Source of the DNA: Aricia agestis
Lineage: Eukaryota; Arthropoda; Insecta; Lepidoptera; Lycaenidae
Length of the DNA: 64,000 bases
Direction: 5' to 3'
Assembly: GCF_905147365.1 (NCBI RefSeq)
Contig: NC_056419.1
Location: 7,695,501-7,759,500 of the forward strand
Position numbers and translations under genes: made by a program. Within the stretch, counting starts at the first letter, position 1, and every line of letters begins with the position of its first letter. Under the pieces are notes generated by a model that worked only from the letters and a program-made list of their open reading frames with translations, was not told where the DNA came from and did no database searches. Positions 54,245 through 64,000 of the stretch are shown here, piece by piece.

Positions 54245-54330
54245 AAGCCTTCGATCGTGGAAAAACGAGACACAATAGAATTTCTATTGTGTCTCGGTCA
54301 CCGGTGACCGTATGGGGCTTGATGAATTAA
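54245..54330 (+). repeat. Unclassified ~90-bp dispersed repeat, copy D
   Basis: CCTTCGATCGTGG, then a perfect palindrome GAGACACAATAGAA-T-TTCTATTGTGTCTC (54267-54295), then GGTCACCGGTGACC (also palindromic) and TATGGGGCTTGATG. Closest to copy A at 9809. Confidence 0.55.
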
Positions 54331-56456
54331 ATAAGAAAATCGTTTTCAATGAACTTTTAAAGAAATATATTTTTAGCTTTTTTAGTTAATTCTAATGTCT
54401 CTACATCAGCTAAAGAATAAGATATCTTTGTAATAGGTAAGTTCGTATCAGTTCGTCTATTTGTTCATCCTAACAATAATTAGTTTCTATTTACCTACAA
54501 GTTACAACTAACGGTTGCAAAAAGTTACGAGCAAGAGTTAGTGGAATAAGCAAGCACAAGAAGTTCATTATCTTTTGTTTATTATTATAATACATTTAGT
54601 ATATTGTGATGAAAATATGATTTATGTTTTCTGTGTCTATATTCGAAAACAAAAATGTATAAATAGATCATAGAATGTCGACAGCGTAAGTTAATTGGGT
54701 CACACATTTTGAACTTGGTTTTAATAATAAATGAAGGGATATCATTGACAAACTATATTTTCATCGTTGTGTTTATAATAATTAATTAGGCAAAGCATAT
54801 TATTGCATTTAGGGCAAAGTATTGTTGGCAGTTGTCCTATTATATTGGCGCCTAAGATTTTTCTTTAAAAATAAAAGGATTATCGGTAATATAAGCTCTT
54901 AAGGCCCCATTAATTGGGCGTTCTACCTTATATAATGTTTCGTGGATAGCAAATCTTTGTTTTGATCAAGATAGAGTGCGCACTGCGCATGATGCGCTGT
55001 TATGAATGAGGCTGGGCTGACTCACGGTCCATTCAACAGCCGCCCCCGCCGCTCGCGCCAATACTATTGTTTAATGCCTCTGCCCTCTCACTTCCTGCAT
55101 AGCCTCATATTTAATACCACTAATAACCATCGGCCACGAAAAGGTCAGATTTCTGGTGTAAGATTTCAGGGAATCAAGGGATAGTCAACTATAACGTTTT
55201 ATTCGTTGCCATTAAAGTTAGAACTTTGAGATACCATTATCTTAACTTTAATAGCTTGGAAATCTATGAAAATAATAAAATATTAAGCTTAAATGTGGCC
55301 ATAATTCATAGTAAAATGCTAACGTGTTTAGCATCTACAAAACTCCAGCTCGAACAGTTTTAAGTTTTTTCACAAGAACGCCTCAAAACATCCAAAAATG
55401 AAAAATATTTAATATCTAAAGTATTACACATATTGTGTGACAGTTGTCGTGTAAACTGTAAACGTCGGATTCAACGGCGCTGTAAACAAACTAATAAGTA
55501 AGTACGTGATATAGGATTTATATCATTCGGTTTTCTTTTTAGACCAATTTCATTCAGCCTTCAATTTTTATACAGGACACTTTTTGTTATTTTGTGGGTG
55601 TTTGGAAGATTTCAAACAAGAGTATTTTATCCCTATCAATCTTATTATAGTAAAAATTGTTTAGATTTTTTACAAATTTACATTATTATCTCAAACTTGA
55701 TTAATACTTTCTTAATAATCTTCTTCGACATCATTAAATCCTAGAATGAAATGTTGAGACATAATTATTGATATTATTTTATAATTATTATTCAACTTTT
55801 AAACGGTTACATCTATTTTATGTCAACGTCTTCTTAAGTTGGGCTAATGTCGTAAATGATTCGGTTTCGACATTACTTTTCCATTGGCGTTTGGCGTTAA
55901 GCTAAAATTATGTTACACCCGTGTGCACTTAACAAAAGATATGTAAATCGTCCATTTCGATATTGATATCGAATTTTAAATTTAGAAGCTTATTTTTTTA
56001 ATAGTTTAGAAAGCAGCGAGACTAATGCGCGGTCAGCCTGATACGTATAATATTATCTGTGTCGTGGCAAATTATGGGCTTAATAGCATGGGGCAAAAAC
56101 GTCTCCTTGACACGTCGTATAGTTCAGTGGGACGTATAATGAACCGCTGGACAGTTTATTGAATAAATCATCCGACGGATATTACTTAACAAATAACGGT
56201 AATTATTTTATGGAGTTATTAAAATAATGAGTGCGAGCACTTAAGATGAGTTGACGGTTGGTGTATTAATTACTGACAAGCTGATAGGACCAACGCTGAC
56301 CTTTTGGCCTAAAATAAAAAAATAAAAAACTTACTTTTCATAATATTTTAAGTGTAATTCATGTTTTTACCTCTGTTCCATCTCTAGACTTGTCTATAGT
56401 CCTTTCTACATCAACGTCATTAGGCATTGTAGGACAAGCTTTTAGAATTCAAAACT
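54331..56456. other. AT-rich, unique-looking stretch
   Basis: A small ATTAAAGTTAGA/TCTTAACTTTAAT inverted repeat lies near 55213-55250. A GC-rich frame at 55002 has no motif. No gene called. Confidence 0.35.
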
Positions 56457-56459
56457 TAA

Positions 56460-56581
56460 GAGCCTGTTTCACCACTTCCTTCACCATCCACAACTTATCT
56501 GACAGATGCTTCATACTTTATATGTCAAATAAGTTGTTGATAGCCTATCCGACACTTATCAGAAAGGGGTAAAACAGGCCC
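56460..56581. mobile_element. PIF/Harbinger-like MITE (GGGCCTGTTTCACC), copy 2
   Basis: The left end GAGCCTGTTTCACCACTT is the inverse of the right end AGAAAGGGGTAAAACAGGCCC. TAA flanks both sides (56457-56459, 56582-56584). Same family as 25358-25493, slightly shorter. Confidence 0.78.
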
Positions 56582-56584
56582 TAA

Positions 56585-56932
56585 GCCTACAAAAATAAAA
56601 GCATTTAGAATTAATTCGTGCTCGTTCTAGGCAATATGCTAATATACATTATACATATAGTCTCATTGTACATACAAATGCTAGCTGTACACTAGTATTG
56701 TGTTCTTTATAACTGTCTATGCTATATGCCTGTCCGCGTGACTTGTAGATGAGGAGCAGGCTACGGGGATCTTATCTTCTGATCGTCCATTAAATATGAA
56801 ATACACTCTCCAGAACCCCGCCACTCCGCCCACTATAGGTCAGGCTCCCACTTATGACCTGAACTTATATTGTGACTTATGAGGTATAATAATTGTAACC
56901 CCATCAGGTATTAGTAAAAAGAGTAGATGAAC
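56585..56932. other. Spacer, nothing recognised
   Basis: No coding or repeat feature seen. Confidence 0.35.
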
Positions 56933-57117
56933 CCCACAACTCCGTTTCGCAAAAACTCGTTCATCGGAAACCGTAGATTTTCCGGGATAAAAAGTATCCT
57001 ACGTCCCGGATCTCAAAGTATCTCCATACCAAATTTCAGCATTTCGGTACAGCTATTTGGGCGCAAAGAGGTAACAGACAGACAGACAGACACACTTTCT
57101 TTATAATATTAGTATTC
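56933..57117 (-). mobile_element. Helitron copy, ends worn
   Basis: Minus strand: AATACTAATATTATAAAGAA AGTGTG, (TCTG)n, GTTACCTCTTTGCGCCCAAA, GAGATACTTTGAGATCCGGG ACGTAGG and CGAAACGGAGTTGTGGGG with TAC in place of TAG at the tip. Internal deletions of a few bases are present relative to 16232. Confidence 0.65.
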
Positions 57118-57638
57118 AAGTATGCATACTTACCTTACCTCTATAGTTATAAGTATGATGTTCAAACTTTGTCTTTGTTTGACAAGCGATTTGTAACGTA
57201 AAGAGAAAACATTTTGTGACTATCAACTGCATGGATCTTGTTAATGTAAAAGGGATAATAAATAACACTATTACCATTAAAAAGACGTAACAATAATTAA
57301 ACTTAACTTAAAGTAGTAGCTAAATGAAATGTAGACTAAAAGAAATCTGAATATTATAGAGTTGCGAAAATTTTCAATTTGCATTAACGAATGTAAAATA
57401 TAACTATATTATATCAAAGTCCAAAGATATACTTGTATAATCTGATTAAAATATAAATTTTATGGTATAAAATAATATTCAAAATTAAATCGTCACGGCG
57501 CTCAAAAAATTATAATACATAATGATATTATACATATTATTCACTGTGTTACCAACGCGTGGAAAGTTTTAACGATTTTTAATGAATTTAAATGTATTCT
57601 TAATTGAAAACTGGTTCAGACACATTCACTACATCTAA
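57118..57638. other. AT-rich spacer
   Basis: Nothing recognised. Confidence 0.35.
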
Positions 57639-57944
57639 GGGCCTTATCACACTGGCGATTAGCGAGCAATTTGAAAGCGACGCGACTGCGCGGCGTGCAC
57701 GCAGCTTGTCTTCGGCGTTTTGGACACTCAGCAGCAAAATAAATTCTGACGTCACTCCCTAGACGAGTCTACTATAATATATAATAATAATCTGTGTAGA
57801 CGAGTGTACAAAATGGCGTCCACGCCACCCGCGACGACGCTGCGCTGTCGCGGCGTGCACGTCGCGACAGCGCAGCGTGCGTGTGTGCGCTGCGCTGTCG
57901 CGTCGCTTTCAAATCGCTGGTTAATCGCCAGTGTGATAAGGCAC
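57639..57944. mobile_element. MITE with GC-rich core hairpin
   Basis: GGGCCTTATCACACTGGCGA TTAGCGAGC and TTTGAAAGCGACGCGAC pair with the right end GTCGCGTCGCTTTCAAATCG CTGGTTAATCGCCAGTGTGA TAAGGCAC. TAA/TAC flanks suggest a 3-bp duplication with one change. Inside, GCTGCGCTGTCGCG (57839) and CGCGACAGCGCAGC (57863) form a 14-bp perfect stem. Confidence 0.7.
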
Positions 57945-57998
57945 TACCTCTGACTATCACTGCGAAGTGCGAGCTGAGTCGGAATGTCTTCTAACTTT

Positions 57999-58122
57999 AA
58001 TAGCGGGTTTACATTATTCCAATCCAGCGCTAGATTGCTGCTAGAAAAATGTAAATGTTACTGGATAGTGGATGTACTGATTACATTCCAGTGCTCGTGT
58101 ACTTACATTCAGTATTACTACA
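57999..58122 (+). repeat. GCGGGTTTACATTATTCC repeat, partial
   Basis: It starts like the foldback at 5425 (GCGGGTTTACATTATTCCAA TCCAGCGCTAGAT) but continues differently, with several ACATT/AATGT words. It runs up to the MITE at 58123, which may have interrupted it. Confidence 0.4.
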
Positions 58123-58324
58123 GCGGGGCTAAAATGGTCACATTTAGCAATTCCTCTCAATCAATTCAGCAAATGAATTGTCAAAACTGTCAAAGTGACA
58201 AATGTCAAATCAGTACAAAAATACAGAAATGAATTGCAAGCAGAGTTGCATTTTACGATTTTAGAAAAATGAATCATATTATGATTCATATCATGATTCT
58301 TCAAAGCGAACATTTTAGCCCCGC
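58123..58324. mobile_element. MITE with GCGGGGCTAAAATG ends
   Basis: GCGGGGCTAAAATGGTC pairs with GAACATTTTAGCCCCGC. The interior has GTCAAAACTGTCAAAGTGAC and a nested AATCATATTATGATT palindrome. No clear target duplication. Confidence 0.65.
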
Positions 58325-58447
58325 AGGATTCAATATAATATGTTTTTTCATAATTTACCTCATTTATCTGCTTCACCTAACTATTATCATTAAAGATTTT
58401 TACTTATGTATCTTTTTCTAATTGCTAGGTAGGTATTTAAATATAGG

Positions 58448-58505
58448 GCACCGTGACAAAATATTGTGACGTGCCGCGCAGCCTGAAAAAGATTGGAAAC
58501 CCATG
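58448..58505 (-). mobile_element. Solo end of the 48795 hAT family
   Basis: On the minus strand it reads CCAATCTTTTTCAGGCTGCG, GGCACGTC and ATATTTTGTCACGGTGC, aligning with the first ~58 bases of the element at 48795. The other end is missing, so it is a deleted relic. Confidence 0.6.
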
Positions 58506-58624
58506 GTTTATAAGTTTGTGATGTCAACTGTGTAATGTAAATAAATATAATATATGTATATGTGTCACATAAAGCCTACTTGGGCAAATGTATTAAAGTT
58601 AGTCTAGCATCTTTCCCTTTGACA

Positions 58625-59115
58625 CAGGGGCGTAGCGTACCTTGGCGGGGCCCCGTATAAAAATTTGTTTGGGAGCCCATAGGAAGGGTAAAGATTTCTC
58701 AAAAAAGAAAAAAACATATTTTGCATAAAATTAAAAGAAATATTTATTCATCATAATAATTACTTATCTATCTGTCACATTATTTAAAAACAATTCAAAT
58801 TAAATATTAACTCTCCTTGCCCTTTTTCGGCAAACTGATTAAGTAATTAAATCATTCATAGCTGATGATAACTTTAGTTTTTCTAAAGTTTCTGCCTCTA
58901 TGGACAATAGTGACAGGTCTGACCGAAGTTCTTAAAATTTGAACGCACGCTTTACTCGGGAAAAAAGAAATCGTTTTTTTTTTACTTTTCTCTTTTCTGA
59001 AATTTTAAAAATTTGGGAAGTTATTATTAATTTTTGCTTACGCACCTTGGGGGGCCCTCGTAGGTCGGGGCCCCGTATAATTGATACGGCTGATACGGCG
59101 GTAGCTACGCCCCTG
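58625..59115. mobile_element. hAT non-autonomous element, 491 bp, perfect 8-bp duplication
   Basis: It starts CAGGGGCGTAGCGTACCTTG and ends CGGTAGCTACGCCCCTG, matching inverted ends. CTTTGACA is repeated exactly on both sides (58617-58624, 59116-59123). GGGGCCCCGTATAA occurs near both ends as a subterminal repeat. The AT-rich centre has no transposase; short frames on both strands at 58932-59126 are chance. Confidence 0.85.
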
Positions 59116-59123
59116 CTTTGACA

Positions 59124-61499
59124 CACAGATAGCCTCTTTTGCCAGTTGGTCAGCCATCTCGTTGCCTAGTAAACCTATATGGGAGGGTATCTATTGCAGT
59201 CTAATGCGAGATGTTTCATTGAAGTCATTTAATATTTTATTAAGAATATCGTATGCTACGCTTAGTTTAATACAACTGAGATTGATTTTTAACATGATAA
59301 GAAAATTAACTAATATTAATTTTAGACGGGTAAAAAGTAAAAAGGCCATGTGATCTTTTTACTTTTTACCCTTCTACGACAGAAGGATCATGATAACAAT
59401 ATTATGAACATAAACTCTATATTATACAGTATGATCCGTATCTATTTTTCTTTGCTCTCCAGAGTTTATCATCACATAATATAGCTGGGTTCAATACATC
59501 TCTATCTGTATCAAATTATAACATCGATTCATTTATTGCATAACAAACAATTCCATGATCTGGTGTTATAAAATCCTGACGTAAGCTATTAAACTTTACC
59601 GAGTAATGTATTTTTATCCTTATCCGTTTCGCCTTGCATAAAAATCTACAATTTTATGATCTTTTAATTAAATTTCATTAATACGTAATCAGCAGTAAAT
59701 TTGTGATATTATGGACGCGAGGCCTCCGTATTTCAGGCGCAGGGTGTTGTAAATTCACATAAATTGGACATCAATTAATGCGAGACCGAGCTGCGATCGG
59801 ACTTTAATGTGATAGCGAAGCGACTCCCGCCACCGCTTGATATTATACGAACCAATAATCTCATTTCCAATCCTTTTCTTCGTTTTATTGGATATTACCC
59901 AGAAGTAATAGCGCTTATTACGGCAATATTTATATTTCTGATAGACCCGATAGGGGGAATGGTGTAAAATGTGAAACGTATGCGCCCATTTAATGATTTA
60001 ATGTAGGAGTAACTCGGTATTAAGTGAACCGGCATCGCGATAGCCGACCGGTCATATAACGTACTCGGGTCAGTCGTTAAAGTATATACCCAGTTAAATA
60101 GAAGTGAAGTAAACTCTTAATTTATTTGCGGATTAGATTCTACAATTATTTCCTTTGGTTTATAGCTAGAACACGTAGTTTTACGTCTTTAACTCTAGTA
60201 ATTATAAATAATTATATACTTTAAACCACTTCCTAATGTTCCTACTTATGTTCTAGATCCGAAATGTGTTTTTAACGAGTAAGAAACTCCTAAACTAGGA
60301 GAAAATGGAAGCTTTTCAAACAAAAATGTGTAACTAACGTTACGAAGGTAAATTGTAGAACATAAAAACACCATTTAGATTGTAGTAAAATCATATTATA
60401 TTTATTGCTCATATTGTTAAAACATTGAACGACATTGCGTAACGTTAAAAGCGGTCTCATTGTTATCTTGAACTTTAGACGGTTACTGTAACTTCACTGT
60501 TATTGCCTAACGGTGTCCATCTCGAGAGATTGCGGACAAGTGACAACTGTTGCGGAAGGCTTCGAAGGTCCCCGGCGGGGGACGAGGGGACAGGCGGCCG
60601 AGGGGACGAAGGGGGAAGGGGTCCGGTTGCGCAACTCATGGCGCCGGTGAATGGAGGCTAGTGTGGGCGAAGTTTTTATCAATGGAAAGCGAATTTGTGT
60701 CGTACGCACGTGTCACGGCCGAGCGGGCTCGTAAAATATTAAATATGTATGCGTTAACCTTAATTATAGTTCAAGAACAATAAAGGATTTGCCTTGGAGT
60801 TGTGAATGAATGGACGCCACGGTGCGGCGTTCGGGTTTCGGAGTTTTCATATTGCCTTATGCGTCGCCAAGATTCATGTGTTGAATGAGTTTAACATTGC
60901 TAATTGATTCCATACATTATAAGGATGCATATTTTAAGCGTACCTATAAATTAGCAACCGTTAAAATAATGAAACAAAACAAAAAACAATAATATAATTT
61001 ATAACTTAACAAGTCGTTGCAATATTTTATCCCACTATATGAATCGCGCAAATTCAATATTCGTTGACCAAGACAAACGCCAATCATATTTTATTGCCAT
61101 CTTAGACGAATTATATAGTAAAAGGATTTTTTTATAAATGATCATAACTTACGAATTAATTATCTAATTGTAAACAGAATCGTCGACGTGACACGCAATA
61201 AATATTCATATTATCTAATATTGAAGTAAATTTGAAAGGAAATATCAATTTGAATGGACGCCCCCACTCAACCTTCGCTCAGATTTAGACGTGATGTAAT
61301 CAATTGAGTGTATCGTGTTGTGATACTTGCATCTGGGACTTAATTAGGCGATGTTGGCCGATCCCAATATCTGCTGTAACTTATACCTGATGCTATGGAT
61401 TAAGAAAGTAGAGTTTCTGTCATAGACAATAGACATAATAATTATAAAAACTTTACAAAGCAATATGTCATAACAGTAATATATATTTCACAAAGCTTC
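59124..61499. other. Unique-looking stretch; possible regulatory DNA and a G-rich patch
   Basis: 59690-60070 has balanced composition, no recognised repeats and homeodomain-like ATCAATTAATG (59770) and ATTTAATGATTTAATG (59988). A G-rich patch lies at 60574. No gene identified. Confidence 0.25.
60574..60623 (+). other. G-run cluster with G-quadruplex potential
   Basis: Runs of four to five G recur (GGCGGGGGACGAGGGGACAG, then GAGGGGACGAAGGGGGAAGG GG) inside a CpG-rich patch at 60550-60660. Possibly promoter-associated, possibly just GC-rich DNA. Confidence 0.45.
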
Positions 61500-61700
61500 G
61501 ACTTAATTAGAAGTTAATTTAACTAGTTACTTAACAAGTATGTATTTGGGCAATACTTTGGTTAATTAACGTCCTAGAGATGTAATGTAGGATGTAAGCT
61601 TTTCAAAAACTTTTATCAAGAATCACCAAAGTATTGCCCAAAATATACAGTCATACTTGTAAAGTAACTAGTTATAGTAACTACTTACTAATTAAGTAGT
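61500..61700. mobile_element. Foldback MITE with AACTAGTTAC arms
   Basis: AACTAGTTACTTAACAAGTA and TTTGGGCAATACTTTGGT at the left are inverted at the right as ACCAAAGTATTGCCCAAA and TACTTGTAAAGTAACTAGTT. Arms are about 65-70 bases with indels; no clear target duplication. Confidence 0.65.
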
Positions 61701-61852
61701 ATGTTTACTGTACCTTACTCAAATATGTTTGGGTTTTCATTTGAAGCCTTTACTCTGAAATACTGTGTGAAACACATAGTATTTAAACGCTCTAAAATAC
61801 AACGCTTACATAAGGTGTTTTGGTTTAAGCTCTCAAAAGTCAAATGCCAATG

Positions 61853-62195
61853 CACTGGTCTAGTGGTATAGAGCGCGGCTCTTGACTCTCGGGTTCGATT
61901 CTTGCGTTGGAAACATGTTATTTCCAAGTTTGGTTAGGACAATGCAGGCTGATCACCTGATTGTCTGACAAGTAAGATGATCCATGCGTCGGATGGGCAT
62001 GTAAATAGTCGGTCCTGCGCCTGACCTCTCGCCAGTCGTGTCGGTCTTCCGTCCCACTGGGTTATGAGTAAAGGAATAGAGAGTACTCTTGTGTACTGCG
62101 CACACACTTTGGCACTATAAAATTACTCCTGCGTAGCTGGCCTGGTTTCAATGAAATCGGCCACCGTCACCGAAACCGGTGTGGGAGCTATTTTT
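61853..62195 (+). mobile_element. tRNA-derived SINE, family 2, copy 2
   Basis: It has A box TGGTCTAGTGG (61857), a B box GGTTCGATTCT (61891), and the body blocks GGCTGATCACCTGATTG, GTCGGATGGGCAT, CCTGCGCCTGACCTCTCGCC and GGTTTCAATGAAATCGGCCA. The head is better preserved than in the copy at 22752. An extra GGAATAGAGAGTACTCTTGT segment lies between the CGCCAGTCG and GGTTTCAATG blocks. A diagnostic trait of functional tRNA (paired acceptor stem) is absent. Confidence 0.8.
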
Positions 62196-63531
62196 TAGTT
62201 TTGCCTATAACTTGTTACTTCGAACAGAAACAAATTCAAACAACAAATTGCACGGAAGTTACAAGCTATTTTGTGTACATTTTTTCACGAGCGTATAGCC
62301 ACTGTCCGTCCTACTGCACATTTCCACAACTGAAACTCCTCTAAGGCCAGTAACCAAAGACGGAAATCTCTTTATAATGCCAGGGTTACCTTAGTCCACG
62401 GGGTGTACTCTGGAGATATAAACTTAAGTTATTCTTGCCTCACGTGGCTTCTAAGGTGTGCTGGTCTCCTAACCACGGTGGCCACTTAGCCCCAGGTGGC
62501 CAACGCCATAAAATAAAGAGTTACTGCCACTACACGTCGATATAATATTATCGATATCTGAATGAATTTTATTGACTAGGTTGCATTAATATGCTGCGGG
62601 CTGTGAGACCAGTAAGCGCACCTAATTATAAACATTTGCGATAATATTATTAGAATCTAAATGAGCTGAGTGGCTTTGAAGGAAGTCCCACGAAAACCGT
62701 ACAAACAGTAAATTAGTAGCTTTTAGTATTAGCATGCGCGTCACATGCCCGTTTAAACTCTAAATAATTTCAGGCTGCGACTGCGTAATTAGCATCAAAG
62801 TAACAAGGTACAGACATGGACATTTTATATGAAGTTTTGTGCCTCGATTCATTGTAAAAACTTTAGGTTTACGTCAAACCCATCCGACCGATCGGCGATC
62901 ACAGCTACAGTTTGACAAGGCTGTTTATGAACGTGTCGAGAAAAGGAACTAACGCTTCTATCATACAAAAATGTCATTTTTGACATTCTCTTTTACCAGC
63001 AGCGCCCATTGACATATATTCAATTAAAGACTTGGAATACTGTAACATTGAACTGAAATAAGCCGACCAACTGACGTAGTTCCATCAACTGCCTAGCAAT
63101 CAATTTTCTCGATGGTACTTCGTTATGTTGGTCCTGTTCTACGAATAATAAAAACTAGTCTTGTTGCTAAATTTCCAAAAAAAAAAACAAACATATTCAT
63201 AGCAACTATTGTGCAAACTGTTTGTATATGATAGCTAAGGCTGTACCGTGTAGTAAATATGTCGTAGTACCGTGATTGATACGACAGCGCGAGCGGCACG
63301 GGGGCGGCCGTGGGCGACCGGAAGGAAACGGCTTTCCACACCGATGACATTTCGGAATACGACTATGAAATTAGCTGCTCAAATATAATAGACGCTTAAG
63401 GGCTCTACTTGAGACACAACAGTATTGAGGCACTACAGCTTTATATAATAGAGGTAGAGATACTAGCACAAACAAAATTTTGTTTTGCGATAGTCTGTCA
63501 TAAGACGTATCAGAAATAGTAATTATAACAG
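62196..63531. other. Unique-looking stretch
   Basis: No repeat or coding sequence recognised; 63285-63330 is GC-rich. Confidence 0.35.
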
Positions 63532-63686
63532 CCCTAGTAGACAAGTGGCAAGCGATTATCGTAAGCGCTAAATGTATGCGATTTGACATAAGTCATCGCT
63601 TCGCTAGCGAATACTAATGTCAAATCACATTTTGTGGTGTTGGCGTTGGCGTTTACAATAATCGCTTCCCGCTTGTCTAGGCCCTG
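63532..63686 (-). mobile_element. MITE (AGACAAGTGGCAAGCGATTA family), copy 2
   Basis: AGACAAGTGGCAAGCGATTA at the left and TAATCGCTTCCCGCTTGTCT AGGCCC at the right are the ends. The centre reads CATCGCTTCGCTAGCGAATA, the inverse of the copy at 30451, so the two copies are oppositely oriented. Some arm pairing is lost (TTTTGTGGTGTTGGCGTTGG). Confidence 0.72.
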
Positions 63687-64000
63687 TCTGCTAGCGCAAA
63701 AATAGGCTAAAATGAAGAACTAGGCTCGACCAGACTCCCGCGTGTCAAGATAATTTTTGGTCTTTTCTCCACTGCGAAACTTCACCGTGACACTTCACGC
63801 GCCTTTGTAAAGCGTATAATAAGTAGTAGTACTCAAAGCTGGCTAATTTTAAGGAACTTAGAATTTAGATAATAGAAATTCTAGCCAAACCAGTTCAGAC
63901 TATTTAGATGCACCAACTGATCAGCTTCGTGATTTCAGGAAGGCAGCATAGGATAAGGACTACTTAGGGCAAGAGAATTATATGGTGTTCTTTGAATGAG
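63687..64000. other. Terminal spacer
   Basis: Nothing recognised before the window ends. Confidence 0.35.

Noticed and set aside
60550..60783. 77-codon Arg/Gly-rich frame in the G-rich patch
   Set aside because: TTG start, no motif, and GC bias explains the openness.

Overview
The window looks like a stretch of lepidopteran (moth or butterfly) nuclear DNA. It is AT-rich, it carries no open reading frame with a convincing cellular gene product, and it is dense in short interspersed elements whose sequences I recognise from Lepidoptera: non-autonomous Helitrons ending in CTAG with a hairpin just inside, tRNA-derived SINEs with A and B boxes, a SINE-like repeat beginning GTGGGAGAGCCATG, and many miniature inverted-repeat elements. 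Splice-like signals occur, for example a strong acceptor and a GTAAGT donor near 2.5 kb, so the window could be a large intron or an intergenic desert. Nothing here is bacterial. I found no rRNA, no true tRNA gene and no CRISPR array.

Layout. 0-9 kb: a Helitron-like copy, a 235-bp TA-flanked MITE, a GC-rich patch with a possible 12-nt exon, further foldbacks, a hAT-like element at 7.05 kb and a 39-bp minisatellite at 8.24 kb open in frame on both strands. 9-20 kb: a tandem duplication with a MITE in only one copy, SINE copies, Helitrons and a hAT-type MITE at 14.08 kb. 19-29 kb: duplicated G-tract repeats, RTE-like and Helitron ends, a tRNA-SINE and PIF/Harbinger-like MITEs. 29-36 kb: a 320-bp long inverted repeat, a CpG-rich block near 33 kb with a candidate exon, and a foldback with a fresh 140-bp tandem duplication. 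36-41 kb: three hAT elements with 8-bp target duplications; one keeps a recognisable transposase C-terminus, and two lie six bases apart. 41-46 kb: a nested block of Helitron pieces, a 23-residue coding repeat that may be the N-terminus of a Helitron protein, and an inverted pair of tRNA-SINEs. 46-64 kb: a 73-bp-arm foldback, two more hAT elements, more Helitron copies and several MITEs with a partner elsewhere in the window.

No genes work together here in a pathway. The biology visible is transposon ecology: at least seven hAT-type insertions with their target duplications, about a dozen Helitron-like pieces, two to three SINE families and many TTA/TAA- or TA-flanked MITEs. Only two fragments look like protein-coding DNA, both from transposons: a hAT dimerisation domain at 40.0 kb and an arginine/glutamate-rich repeat at 43.7 kb. 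Long stretches between elements look single-copy; a few of mixed composition with homeodomain- or SOX-like words are possible regulatory DNA, which needs cross-species alignment to judge.
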